The notes beneath the pieces were generated by a model. The model was not told the DNA's origin. It made no database searches and saw only the letters and a program-made list of their open reading frames with translations. A stretch of 64,000 bases of DNA. Origin: Lyophyllum atratum (Eukaryota > Basidiomycota > Agaricomycetes > Agaricales > Lyophyllaceae). Positions 10,371-22,430 of this stretch are shown here, one piece after another; the stretch's first letter is position 1; the number at the start of each line of letters is the position of its first letter. The position numbers were made by a program, and so were the translations under genes. The stretch is from contig JACGCN010000026.1 of the NCBI GenBank assembly GCA_014905825.1, forward strand, positions 1 through 64,000, given 5' to 3'.

Positions 10371-11186
10371 CATGCCAAACCTGGTCTCGGATACCGTTGC
10401 ACCTGGCTTCGCACCTCCCCTTGTACCATTCGCACCTCCCCTCACCCGTGGCACCTCCTCTCGCACCTCCCCTTGTACCATTGGCACCTCCCGTCGCACC
10501 TCCGCTCATTGGTCTCATCCGTCGCACCTGGTTTATCTGTCGCACCTCCGGTCGCACCTGGTCTCGCACCTGGGTTATCCGTCGCACCTGGTCTGGCACC
10601 TGGTTTATACCGTCGCACCTGGTTCCGCACCTCCCCTTGTACCATTCGCACCCGTCGCACCTCCCCTCATCCGTCGCACCTCCCGTCGCACTGGTCTCGC
10701 ACCTGGGTTATCCGTCGCACCTGGTCTGGCACCTGGTTTATACCGTCGACCCTGGTTCCGTACCTCCCCTTGTACCATTCGCACCTCCCTTCATCCGTCA
10801 CACCTCCTCTCGCACTTGGTCTCATCCATCGCACCTGGGTCATCCGTCGCACCTCCCGTCGCACCTGGTCACCCACCTGGTTTATACCGTCGCACCTGGC
10901 TTCGCACCTCCCCTTAACCCTTTCGCACCTGGTTTATATGTCGCACCTCCCGTCGCACCTCCCGTCGCACCTGGGTTATCCGTCGCACCTGGCTTCGCAC
11001 CTGGGTTTCCACTTTACACCTCAATTACGGTGAATGACGGTCCACATCACGTGACTAATTTACTTCCAGGAGCACGCAACTTTACCCCGTCAGCATTCAC
11101 GCGAAAATCACTAGAAACACAACGTTTTGAGAGAAAGGTGCAAAGAAAGATCAGGGTTATAAAACATTATGCCGAAAGATATGGAT

Positions 11187-11266
11187 GACACACCCGGGGA
11201 TTGAACCCGGGACCACCAGCTGAGTCGCAGACAAAGCGTGCGTGATAACCAAGTATACCATGTGTC
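11187..11266 (-). tRNA. tRNA-like sequence, copy 3
   Basis: This copy is nearly identical to 10291-10370 but with a fully paired acceptor (GACACAT with GTGTGTC) and a perfect T-arm, so it is the best-preserved of the set. Position 37 and the anticodon stem are still irregular unless a short intron is removed. It lies within the second 240-bp insert of the satellite. Confidence 0.48.
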
Positions 11267-12072
11267 CATGCCAAATCTGGTCTCGCACCTGGTTTATACC
11301 GTCGCACCTGGTCTCGCACCTGGTTTATACCATCGCACCTCCTCTCGCACCTGTTTTCGCACCTGGTTTATCCGTCGCACCTGGTCTCGCACCTGGTTTA
11401 TACCATTGCACCTGCCTTCGCACCTCACCCTGTACCCTTCGCACCTGGTTTTGACTTCGCACCTCCCGTCGCACCTCCCCTCATCCGTCGCACCTCCTCT
11501 CGCACCTGTTTTCGCACCTCGTTTATACCGTCGCACCTGGTCTCGCACCTAGTTTATACCATCGCCCCTGCCTTCGCACCTGGTCTCGCACCTGGTTTAT
11601 ACCATCGCACCTCCTCTCGCACCTGATTTCGCACCTGGTTTATACCGTCGCACCTGGTCTCGCACCTGGTTTGTACCATCGCACCTCCTCTCGCACCTGA
11701 TTTCGCACCTGGTTTATACCGTCGCACCTGATTTCGCACCTGGTTTATCCGTCGCACCTTCTCTCACACTTGGTCTCGCACCTGGTTTATACTGTCGCAC
11801 CTCCTCTCGCACCTGGTCCCCGTCGCACCTGATCTCGCACCTGGTCTCGCACCTGGTTTATACTGTCGCACCTGATCTCGCACCTGCTCTGGGTCTCGCA
11901 CCTGGTCTCGCACCTCCCCTTATAGTATACCTAGTATACCTTAGGGTTATCTGGTGTCGCACCTCACGCCTCGCGGGTCATGTCACGTGACTTATATACT
12001 TCCAGGAGCACGCAACTTTACCCTCCTTTTTCTCCACAACCGGACCGCCGATTTCTTAGCTTTTTTAAAGGT

Positions 12073-12449
12073 TCATTGGTACATATATAACCTCTCGTTT
12101 GGACCCCTAACATCCCCAAAATTTTGATATTTGTATATAAGAGTAATCTTATACAGGACGGTATAATAGGGCGACCACACCTTGCCCAGGAACGACGCCT
12201 TGAAAGGCGCCACAACCTCGTCGGTCTGACGATTGAAAGGGCGCACAGCCTCTTTCTAAAAAAAGTAATAAAAGAAAAGGACGGGGCCCAGGCGGAGACG
12301 GTGGAATGACCACTCACACATGCGCTGAAGAGCTTCTTGAGCTCAAGCCGCGTGTCGGCGGTACGCGACGCCTTGAACGCTACCAGAGCCTGCCAAAGGT
12401 CGTTTCCAACGGAGTGGACGCGGTCGAGGGCGTTAGGCACGGTGTTCAT
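12073..12449 (-). pseudogene. Truncated gene with the 45-residue N-terminal module
   Basis: Exon 1 (12318-12449) encodes 44 residues starting MNTVPNALDR and ends at a GTGAGT donor in phase 0. A second exon from about 12255 (after a T-rich AG acceptor) reads 60 residues to a stop at 12073. Exon 1 has exactly the size and phase of exon 1 of the gene at 41481. The start of exon 2 (PF...APFKASFLGK) resembles exon 2 of the zinc-cluster-like gene at 39369-41317 (PF...LAFNSTLVGK). The long remainder of that protein is missing: the sequence runs into the TCGCACC satellite. It is read as a 3'-truncated member of that family. Confidence 0.5.
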
Positions 12450-12857
12450 GTCGCTGGGTCCGCGGAATGGAGATGGGAGAGAAGGAGAGAGAGGTCGAAC
12501 CCACGTCACGCGCCAAAGCGACAACAACAAATGACAACAGTTCCCACGCCGGTCACGTTACGCCTGGAAGCGACGGGCGGCGGTGACTTGCTGACGATTT
12601 TTGGAATCGCTGGGGAATGGAAGCGAAGAGGAACACTTACGTTCAGAGGAAAGTGAGGGTGGCGTACGTATGAGGAGAAATTAGGAGAAGGAGCTGCGCC
12701 TTTAATTGATTCACGGTCGTACAACGCCCTGGCTACTTACTTACTGCTACACTACCCCAGAGACACGGTCACACGCTGGCGCTCATCGACTCTCCGAAAG
12801 CGGCGCTGTTGGGGAGATAGGTCACCAGACGGTCACTTGGGAGTGGGGAGAAGACGC

Positions 12858-15800
12858 TCACTGGTTCTGCATGATGGTCTGTCCGAACCAGATGACAAGC
12901 TCGAGCCCGTTGCAGAAGCTGCTCACGTCGATGCCTTTCGAGCACCACGCGGCGAACCTATGGCTGTCCATGTCGCTTCTGAGCTCCCGGTCACGAAAGG
13001 CCCCCACGGCGGCGGACCAGCACGTGCTGTTGTGGTGAATGTACCACAGTATAAGGACCACAAAGTCGTCTAATGGGCACGGCTGTCCCGCGTTCGATGA
13101 GAAGGCTCCGTGGGCCTTGGGTGCGTACACCCCTTGAGGGAGGTGACACATGAAGCAGTAGGTCTTGTCGCTCGGAAGCCGTATCTTCCTCTTGAAGTCG
13201 ATCCAGCCCACACCGTGTCCAACGAAACCCCGGTGCGGTAAGCACTTGATGAAGGGGGTGTGTTTGTTGGCCATCTTCGAGACGAGCTCGCCTGCTTGTA
13301 TGTAGCAGATGGGGCAGTTGGAGCCGATAACCGATACGAACTCGTCCAGCATCGTTGCACTTTCACGCTTGGTACGGTGATCGCGTTGGCGGTCGCTGAC
13401 GTCCTGCCTGACGAGGAGCGATGGTCGGGCGGTGGTCGGCGGGGAAAATTCGAGCTGGGACCGGTTGACGGTGTCCTGGCTGCGGGCGGGCGGGGCATAG
13501 GCGGCACGCGCTCTCACGACGGACGGGGTAGTCTGAGAGCTCAAGACGGGGGGCGATGGTTTTGGTTGGAAAGGGTCGAGCGCGGACCGGTTGGAGGTGT
13601 CCTGGCTGGGCGTGGGTCGGGCATAGACGGGACGCGCCTTGGACACGGGCGTGGCAGCGAAGACCTGTGGGATATGGAAGGGCGTGGCAGGTGGGGTGTC
13701 TACGCCCGGGACGCGGTAGGAGGCGTACCGTTTTTGGACGGGGGTGGCTGGGGTTGGGGGGCCCGGGAAATGAGTGTCAACGCCGTCCTCATCCATGCCG
13801 TCGTCGGTTCCAGTGGATCTGATGCTGTGCATGGAGACGTCTGAACGCCTTCGGGCGGGGTGGGGCTCCTGGATCTCCTTAACAGCGACCAGGAGCTCCG
13901 TCCCAGGCTCACAGATATCGCAGCGCTGACAGCCGGGGAGGTCCGAGCACACAGTGCGTTGCCCGTCTAGCGTTTGCGATATCAGGGCGCGGCGGCACTC
14001 GGTGAGGTTCTGCACGTACTCCAGCCCCTCGCTCCTGCACTGGTTGTCCTCTCCGTCGGACGACCTGCTGTACATGCGCACCTGCAGGACGTCCACGCAG
14101 AACACGACGGATGGGGTCCCGTCGCGACCGGAGCGTCCAGCGCCCTGGACGATGTTGATGAGGCCGAACGGCATGTTGAAGAAGATGACGGCCCCGACGT
14201 GGGGATGGTCGATGCCGTGGATCATGCCCGTGGTGGCCGCGATCCACTGGCGGTCTCCGTTTAGCCAAAGCTTCTCGTTGACCTCCTTGGCTGACCCCAT
14301 TTGGCTGTGAGAGTGGCATCCGGTGTAAGCTTCGGAGACGGTCTCTGTGTCGAGCTTGGAGGTGCAGAAGATGATCCCACGGCGGCTCGTGCCCAGGACC
14401 CTGTCGGTCAGGAGCATCGCGAGCTTGACGACGAAGGCGAGGGCGGGGGTCTTTGCGGTGTCGACGTGCAGCCCGTGGTACCGGATCTGGGGCTGGTGGG
14501 TGGCCGCCCGTACGATCTTGGTGGTCAGTTTCAAGCCGGCCTGCTGGAGAAGGCGCGGTTCGAACGATGGGGGGAGCGTGGCGGTGAGGTAGATCTTTTG
14601 AATGTTGATATCCGCAAACTTGTGCAGATTCAAGAAGTGCGGCCGCAGGACCGTGTCCGTCAGCATCTGGTGCGCCTCGTCGATCACGATACGCAGCGCT
14701 CGGTGCGAGTTTTCGTGCAGCAGGCTGAAACGGTGGGGGTCAGAATCGGAGTCGAGAGAGAGAGAGAGAGAGACAAGAAAGCGAGAGCACTCACACGTTG
14801 AACGCCTTGGACGCTGCGGTCTCGAGGGCGAGGTAAACTATGCGCGCCTCTGGCGAGAGCGTGTCCCCCGAGCACCATTGCATGCATGGGATCCCCTCCT
14901 TGTCCGTTCTCCGGAGCTGGTCGGCCAGGAGCGCCTTGTTGGGGCTGACAACAAACGTCAGGAAGCCCCTCTCCTGCAGCGCGGGGAGCATCCACACCAG
15001 GCTCTTGCCGCCTCCGGTGGGCAGCACAGCGACAAAGTTCCGCTCGCGAGAGACAGCAAGCTCCACCATCTCCTGCTGCTGCGTGCTCTTGAACTTGGGG
15101 CTCGGGTTGTCTCGGAACAACTGACGAAGGAGGTGCTCTGAGCTAAGCTGGGGGGAGGGCTGAGATTCGGAGCCGGAGGAGACGGCGCTCGCGGCGGGCA
15201 GATGGGGAAGGACCTGGATCACCGCCTCGGCGACCGCGTCGTGGATCTCCGCTGCGGTCGTCAGCCTGAGCTGGGAGAAGGCGTGTTGGATGGCGGCGAC
15301 GATGAGCTCCTGTATCTCCACCGGGTTGCCCACCCCTGTGTCCATTGCCGCGTTCGCGAGGAGGGGGCCCACCGCGAAGGGCTGGGCCATCTGAAGGAGC
15401 CTACGGCGCTGGGCTAGGGGTATCATCGGAGGCGTGCCCTCTTTGAAGCCAGTCACCTCGTGCCACATGTCGGACATGCGGCCGTAGCGGAGGAGAAGCT
15501 CGGAGGTCATCGATGGCAGGTGGTTGACCTCTGGAGCGTAGTGCTTCCGGGTGATGAGGAGGCTCTGGGCGCGCTGGGCCGAGAGGATGTCCTCCTCCTC
15601 CTCGTCGATCTCGAACTCCGATCCCAGGTACGTGCGCGCGATCGCCACAGCGAGCTGGCGGTAGTCCCGGCCCCCGGCATCGACACCCCCGCAGGAGTCC
15701 ACGAGGAAGCCCCGGAGCGAATTCGAAAAGTCTTCGGGAGTGACGCGCTTGCCCATCTCCACCCAGAGGAACTCCTGGTACATGACGCGGATTTTTGCAT

Positions 15801-18436
15801 CCGCCCAGATGATGTGCGCAAAGTCGATCTCCACGGGGCGGACGAACAGGAGGTACCTGGCGAAGAGGTTGGACAGACGCTTGTGGCACTTTATGGGTAT
15901 GAAGGTATCGTGGCGGACAAGGTTCTCCCACTTGGTGCGACGCAGGATGAGCCAGACGATGGCGAGGTGGAGGAACACGGTGCGCGGGCGGAAGGAGTTG
16001 GCTATCTTGTGGTCGACGTACTCGGCCATCCGTGGGGTCTGGCCCGCGGTGAGGTAAGCCAGGATGGACAGGAGGCGATTGATCTCCGCAGCCTTCCTCA
16101 TGAACGCAAGCAGGCTAGGCACGTTCCACGCCAGGGTGCCGTCCCTGAGCACGCTGCACAGTTTCTGGTTGGGATCTGCGAGCATATGTTTGAGAAGCAT
16201 GCGCTTGTCCTCCGTGAACTGCCCGTTGTGAAGCCAGCTGTAGCCGCGGTCGCTGTTCGTCCAGTCGTCGGGGGTGTTCTCGGGGATGGTGTGGGTGAAG
16301 CGGGGGTCATCCAACGAGATTTCGGACAAGAGCCCTTCCAAGCGTTCGAAGCTCGCGCGCATGCCCAGACGCCAGGGGGTGACCTCCAGCGTCGTCCCCT
16401 TGTAGACGATGGTCTCCCCGTCTTCCGACACGCGGGTGGCGGGGGCCTGGGCGGTGTTCATGGCTAGCGTTGAAGCGAACCGCTGGTAGTCGATCACCGC
16501 GTTGTACGGCGACGGGACGCCAGGCACGATCTGCGGGGCGACGACGGAGTGCACGGCCCTGGAGAGGTCGTCAGCAAATGAGTACAGCGAGCGGAAAGAC
16601 AAGGGACGCAACTGGATCAGAGCGCAGCCTGTCTCCGTGCTGATCATCCAGGCTTCGAACAGCATGCCCCCCCGGATGTGATAGACGGTCTGAGCAAATG
16701 TCTGTGTGACGTTGATCGGGACCCTGAAGTTGCCCGAGTCCTCGAGCATGACGACGGCGAAGAGGCACTCCAGCACCGAATGCCACTTGCTTCTCAACGG
16801 GGGCGCGTTGGCCTGGCGGAGCAGGATTGTCTTAAGCAAGGCGTGCAGCGCAGGGACGCGCGGGGGTTCTGCTTCCCCGGACAGCGCCGCCAGGAGGGCA
16901 CGCGCGAGATCCTGTTGGAGTTCCGTGAGCGGTAATCGATAGCTGTCTTGGGCGGGGTTGAGGGTCCTGAGGACGGCCAGGACGAACTGCTGAAGGAGCT
17001 GCCCATACCTCTTCCGGCTCTTGGGGTCGACGAGGTAAGCCCAGTAGTCGCCGTTCTGACTGGTTCTGAGAGGGCGGTTGAACGTCAGCGCGCGCGCGGG
17101 ACTCGCGGGGCAGCACTCACCGGGGGTACTCCATCAGACAGCAGCGGACGTTGATGTCGGACTCCTCCGCCTGGTTGCATATTTCGGTCATATACTGGTC
17201 CACGACGGCGGCCACCCGGCCGAGAGGGGAGTCGTCCTTGGGTGGCATGGGCTTGACGAGATTGCGGACGGCGGCGATGCGGATCTTGTCGCCGATGTGA
17301 GCTTCCAGGTGCGTGTGCCAGCCGGTGAGCTTCAGCAAGGGAGGGACCTCCGCCGGCGTGGAAGGGGGGGCGACGTAAGTCGAGGCTTCCATTTCGGCGA
17401 CGTCGGTGCGCATGTGAAGGTCGAACAGGCTGTCGGTGGGATCCACCTTGGCCACCTCCTTGACGGAGAAGAAGTGATGTTTTCTGGGGAAAAAGTTTTG
17501 GACCTTGGCCGTGAGGACGCCCTGATGGCTGGACCCCGAGTCCCTGTGATCCTCGGACCAGTGGTTGGCCACGGTCTTGTACGCGCGAGCGGCGAAGGAG
17601 CAGAGGTTGCACCTATAGCCCTCCTCCACCTTCAGGCCCTCGACCGGGGGGCCATCGGGGGTGGGCAGCATCAGATCGTCCGCGGAGGTGATGAGCTTGT
17701 GCGAGAGGGCGAGCTGTTCGAGCCCCGTCGCCTGCTCCTGAGAAACGGGAATGCCGTCCTTCTTCAGGTGGTTGACGATGGACGACGGGAGGTGCGCCGT
17801 GAAGCAGTTCAGGCAGTGGAAGGTGCGGAAATACTTGTGAATTCCCAGACCCAGTCGCTTCATAAAGGGGTTCGTCATTAGATGTGGCTTGGTGGGGTGC
17901 AGATGATGAAGGGCGGGCACGGGATCCTGAGACGACGTGGGGGGACCCTCCTCCTGGGTGCTCGGGGGCGAAGACTCCACCACCGACCGGAGAGATGAAG
18001 ATCGTCCCAGGGGATAAGGACGCGTCCCGGCCGTGCGCATACCCTTTGCTGTCAGAGCCAGGGGGACTTCGGGAGCCTTGACCAGCATCGTCAGGCTCAC
18101 GTTCCGCGCGCCATGTTGTCTCGTGAGGTGGTCTTGCACACGGCGCACATCGCTGAACGTGAGGACGCAGCCCTGGAGCAGACACTTGAACCTGTCGGCG
18201 GGGGTGTCCCTCTGGAGGTGATGATCGTGCCCTGTTACGCATCGGTCAGAGAACGCGAGGGGGACAGCGCGGCACGTACCATCCACGCGAACCTGGTACT
18301 CAAGGCTGTGGCTGTTCATGTGGGTCTTGTAGTCCTTTTGCGTGGGATCGCCCACGTATGGGCAATAGGGGCAGGAGACCCTGTCCTGCTTCGTCAGCGA
18401 CCGCGTGAGGTTATCAGATGAGGAACTTGCATGGTC
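12858..18436 (-). CDS. Telomere-linked RecQ-like DNA helicase 1 with N-terminal C2H2 fingers
   Basis: Exons: 12858-14724, 14795-17065 and 17121 to about 18436; phases close at both introns (70 and 55 bp). The 5' end is unresolved: no in-frame ATG precedes the first finger, so a short upstream exon is missing. The N-terminal half has C2H2-type fingers (CPYCPYVG...HMNSH, CLLQGC...HLTRQH, CNLC...HWSEDH). The helicase core follows: VLPTGGGKSL (Walker A, about residue 1,125), VIDEAHQM (DEAH box), YLTATLPP and QGAGRSGRDG (arginine-finger motif VI). A Cys patch (CSDLPGCQRCDIC), a Pro-rich linker and a final Cys/His/Trp-rich domain (YCFMCHLPQG) complete it. RecQ helicases unwind branched DNA in the nucleus, and fungal telomere-linked copies are thought to serve chromosome-end maintenance. 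The length (about 1,760 aa) and the fingers differ from housekeeping RecQ. Confidence 0.85.
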
Positions 18437-18736
18437 ATCCTATTTTGTCTCGAGGTGAGACGGCGTGCTGGTGCTGTAGGTACTTTTTTGGTTGTTGGAC
18501 GTGGTTTTCCGTCTTGCTCCGGCTCCGGCTCCGGCCCCGTCCCCGCCTCCCTGCCCCATAAACTATACAGTTGCCGGGTCGGGATCCGAAATGGGGCATA
18601 GCTCTTTCGCCAGAGTTCACAAGTCCAGCACACCTCCCTCCCAGCGGGTCGTCGTCGACTAAGTAAACACTTTTGAGAATGAATAAGCAGTACGGATGCA
18701 TGCTACACGAAAGACAAAGATTATGGACCCAAAGCG

Positions 18737-21700
18737 CTACTCGCTCCCGCCCCCCTCCGTAGGCTCGTCGTCGTCCTCGTCCGAGTCTGAGTCGACGGTA
18801 GCCTTGGACGAAATCCTTGCCTTCTTCTTCTTCTTCTTCTCGATGCCAGCGGTGGCCGCGATGTCACTGTCCAGCCCGTCTTCGTCGCTGCTGCGTTGAT
18901 TCCTCGGACGCTTGCCCTTGCCTGCCTTGCCCTTGCCCTTGCCCTTCGCCGTAGGGTGCGGGCGGCCCCTCGGAGCGATGTCGTACTTGGCGTCGATGAC
19001 AACTTGGAGCGCATCTGCAAGCTCCTCACGGGAGGCCTGCGCGAGCAGCTGGCTCTGGTTGCTGGTGAGGTTGGCTAGGATGCTCATGATGTTCTCTGCG
19101 AGACCTTGGTCCAACCCAAAGTGGGAGACGGCGCTCATGTTGAGAAGGTCTAAAGGGTTGTCGACAGCAGCGGGCTCGTCGTCGTCGTCGTCGGCGACTG
19201 AAAACTGGCTCGCCGCCACCATAACCTTGGCCCGTGCTGCCTGGTCCTCTCCGTCGCTCTCTCCGCCGTCGCTGCCTCTGTCCGCCCCCTCTGCCGTCGC
19301 CCCCTCTGCCGCCGCCACCTCCGCCGCCTCCGCCGCCGCACCGCTCTCCTTCCTATTTCTCCTGTACTCCTTGTTAGACTCCTTGAGCCTTCTTATCTCC
19401 GCTTTTATGTTGGACACCACGGTGGCTTTCTGTAGCTCGAACTGCTCCATGGCGGCCTTCCTGGCTGCTTCCCCCGCCTCCTCGATCTGGGCCTGAACCG
19501 CCTCCAGCTGCGCCTTTTTCTGTGCCACCAACGTAGAAAACTGGTCCACCCGGACGGCCGCGTCCGCCTGCTCCTCCCTGCGCCTCTTGGCCTCAGCCTC
19601 TAGCTGCCGCTGGTGTTCGGCTCGGGTTTCCCGTGGCGACATCAGGGGCATGACGAGCGGATGCTCCTGGGTGCTGGCTGGGAACTCCTGCCCCGGCTGT
19701 ACTTCGCATCCCCGCATCAGGCGATAGAACTCCTGATCGTTCTCCAGGTGCTTCTGGAAGGTTGGGTTGTGGTCCCGGGCAGCGGTTCGCGGATCCCCGA
19801 TCCAAAGCTTCCTGGTTTGCTTCTTCTGTCCATCGTTGGGTCGCTCGGGGCGTTCCTCTTCCGACGCTAAGACCTGTCTAAAGGGGCCAGCTGCGTAGCC
19901 GATGAGATACCGAAGGGTCTGGATGCACTGGGTCAGCACAGCGAAGAGCGTTAGAAGCGATGAAAGATGAACGCACAACACGGTAGCCTGGCACTCCATC
20001 CCCATCGAGGATGTTATTGATGATTCCAGGATCCTCCCCCACGTATTGGGTTAAGGCTTTGTTATCGGACCACTGCTGGAATAACGTGTGGTCGGCCGAG
20101 TGGGCGAGGCTCATCGGGTAATCCACGACTCTTCGCTTGTATAGGTTACTGAAGGCCTCAGCGCCGTAGAACAGGTAATACAGCTTAGGGGACCGTCTGC
20201 ATCAGCCTCTGAACCAAGAGGACGAAGAGAAGAGGACGTACGATGCGAACCAAGTGGGCCATGGTGTGAGAGAAGGTCGTCACCCACGTGGAAGGCGCGA
20301 AGGATTGGGGAAAGAGGAGCTGCAGGGCCGCTCAGCAAACCCATAGAACCGAAAAAGGAGGAAAAACGCACGGCAGGAAAAAACCCGGACGAAAGGCACA
20401 CCGCCTCGTTGAACTTTGTGTTGATTCCAAACTCATCAAGGAGCCGACTGGCGTCGACGGTGCTCGTGTGCGAGACTGTCTGGAGGGAGTCGAAGGTGAT
20501 GAGGCCCGCCAGGCTCCTTCGGTGGTTATACGCGGTGAGGTCCTCGTAGTCCACGACTAGCCCCAGTTCATCGGCACTGCAGGCATGCATATGCGCATTC
20601 AGCAGCATGTAGTACCAGAACTGAAGGAAAGGAGAGTCAGACGTGCTAGAGCGAGACGAGACCAGGGGGCGTACCATGGGGACCTTGACATTGTGTATGA
20701 CCTTGATGACCTGTTCCAGCCGACCTCGCCACTCGTGTCCCGTCGGTCCTCCGAGGAGCAAGACGAGCGTCCGGACTATGCCCGGAAAGCGACAGACGTA
20801 GCTGAGCGTCGTGTTCTTGCTCATGACTCGGTCGCTGATGTTGTGCTGCTTGAGGATGACCGCGACCTGCGTGGTAACGACCCCCTCGATCGCGGAGTAC
20901 AGCTTTTCGACGAGGGGCAGGACACTGGCCGCCACCTCAGATAACGTAGGCGCCAGCCGTTCGTCGTTGCAGTTGTCACTGACGACGATGCTGCGGATCA
21001 GCAGAGGGCTGAACGTGTATATGGCTGTGCGGCAGACTCTGGTCAGTAGCCGATCTGAACGCCGAGGGACGTGGGCGACGAACCTTGACTGTGTACCTCA
21101 AACGTCCACCAGGCGCTCTCGGGGTCCTCGCTCGTGTATCTCCTAGCGGCGTGCACCCGGTGGTTCCCCATGAGGATCTTGAGGCGAGCGCCGAAGTCTG
21201 CGTCAACTGCGATAGGTACCCTGATGTCGGGTTCCTCGCCATTCAGAAGGTCGAACCATGGCGCGTCCCAGTCGGCGACGGCGCATCCGAAGAACTTGGG
21301 GTTTGTGGCCCGCGTGGAGTCCTGCTGGGTGAACTCTGTGACGAGAAAGCGGACCTGCTCTTCGTTGACCGCGCGCCCTAGAGGGTGTGGGTCAAGAAGC
21401 TCCAGAGGCACCCTGAACCACCCGATGAGGAAGGCATGTCGATTTTCCTCCCAGACGAGAGGGTCCATCGAGTCAGCGAATTTTTCCACGTAGGTCATGG
21501 GTATGCACAGGTCCTGCTCCTCCAGCGCCTGCAGGCGATCGTCGACATCCAGGTCCCAGATCGGCGGGACAGGCTGGATTGGGTCCGGTGCGTCACTGGA
21601 GTTGGAGGGAGGTGGACGTATTCCCGCGCTGTACGCAGGCGGGCCATCCGGGGAGGGAGGAGACCGGCGTTCACGGCGTTTCTGCGGGCTACCGCCTGGG

Positions 21701-21897
21701 ACGCTGGAGGGGGGTTCTCCCCTGGGGGCAGTGGCTAAGGGTATCCCCCCCTGGGGATCGACAGGGAGGTTGAAGTCTTCCTGCCAGACGATGTGGCCCC
21801 CGCCTTGGGGCGCGCGTTCCGACAGATCCGGACAGAGGTCGAAATCAAAATTGGCAAGGTCATCTACGTGTTTGTCGTACTCTTCGTCGGAGCGCAT
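18737..21897 (-). CDS. 956-aa protein with ParB/sulfiredoxin-like domain and charged coiled-coil tail
   Basis: Exons: 18737-19927, 19977-20183, 20242-20319, 20402-20620, 20675-21036 and 21084-21897. Every phase closes, starting at the ATG at 21897. Residues about 155-271 look like a ParB/Srx-type fold: GWFRVPLELLDPHPLGRAVN, an internal helix region, then ILMGNHRVHAARRY, where the G-x-H-R-x-x-A-A pattern is the family's nucleotide-contact box. The middle (about 272-560) is unlike anything I recognise. The last 400 residues have a long Ala/Glu/Arg coiled coil, several acidic tracts, a KGKGKAGKGK basic run and a KKKKKK stretch. Nuclear location is likely from composition. It sits head to tail with helicase 1, on the same strand and about 300 bp away, so a shared chromosome-end role is possible but unproven. 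Confidence 0.75.
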
Positions 21898-22430
21898 TGC
21901 TGAAGGGTGAAATGAGCGTATAGCAAAATAAAATGAGAGTGCTGCAGTTGGGTGAAACTCGGAGAGGGATTACAAACGCCGACGGACACGAAGAGAAAAA
22001 AAAGAAAACAGTGGGGTGACCAAACAAATGGCGCGACATGTTTGCAGGAGCAGGCGGCGCCAAATAGACCGATTGTCTGAGGATGATGCGTCGGATAACG
22101 GAACCCTTCCGCGGAAGTATTTCAAAGGTATGGTGGAGGCGGGCGATGTGTCTTTGCCCGAACTCCGTTTATGCTTAGTCAGCCGAATACCCCATACCAC
22201 ATTTCAAGCTCCGCTTGTGGTGAACCACAGATGCACAGCCACTGCCAGCACAACTTCAACTTGGTACCAATCAGCCCACCACATTTGGGGACCAATTTGC
22301 GTTAGACAGTCCTCAACGGAGGCCGCTTCTGCAGAGCAGCCTGCGTTGAGGACTGGCTGGCAACAACACCATAGCGCCGCTTTAACTTCCACCCTACGTA
22401 CGTCGTCAAGTGCACTGCATTAAATCACTG
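21898..22430. other. Upstream flank of the 956-aa gene, no gene seen
   Basis: This stretch of about 530 bp probably contains the promoter of the minus-strand gene starting at 21897 (an A-rich run AGAAAAAAAAGAAAACA is at about 21993). No supported ORF or repeat was found. The satellite begins at about 22430. Confidence 0.5.

Larger units (their letters stand above)
9823..11965. repeat. TCGCACC subtelomeric satellite array
   Basis: The array is built from TCGCACCT words separated by short variable spacers (GGTTTATACCG, CCTCTCGC, GGGTTATCCG), giving mixed periods of about 12-20 bp. It holds two copies of a 240-bp insert (10135-10375 and 11030-11275) with a tRNA-like sequence, and a broken third insert at 11975-12020. 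ORFs of up to 280 aa here are low-complexity Ser/His/Pro/Thr peptides caused by the repeat and are not genes. The same array type returns at 63700-64000. Confidence 0.9.

Noticed and set aside
10346..11188. 280-aa and several other long ORFs in the TCGCACC array
   Set aside because: Low-complexity translation of the satellite, open in several frames on both strands; no start context or splice pattern.
15460..16467. 335-aa plus-strand ORF opposite helicase 1
   Set aside because: Antisense shadow of the high-GC helicase exon; the minus frame carries conserved helicase sequence.
18737..21897. Bacterial contamination because of the ParB-like domain
   Set aside because: Five introns with fungal splice signals and perfect phase closure show a fungal gene.
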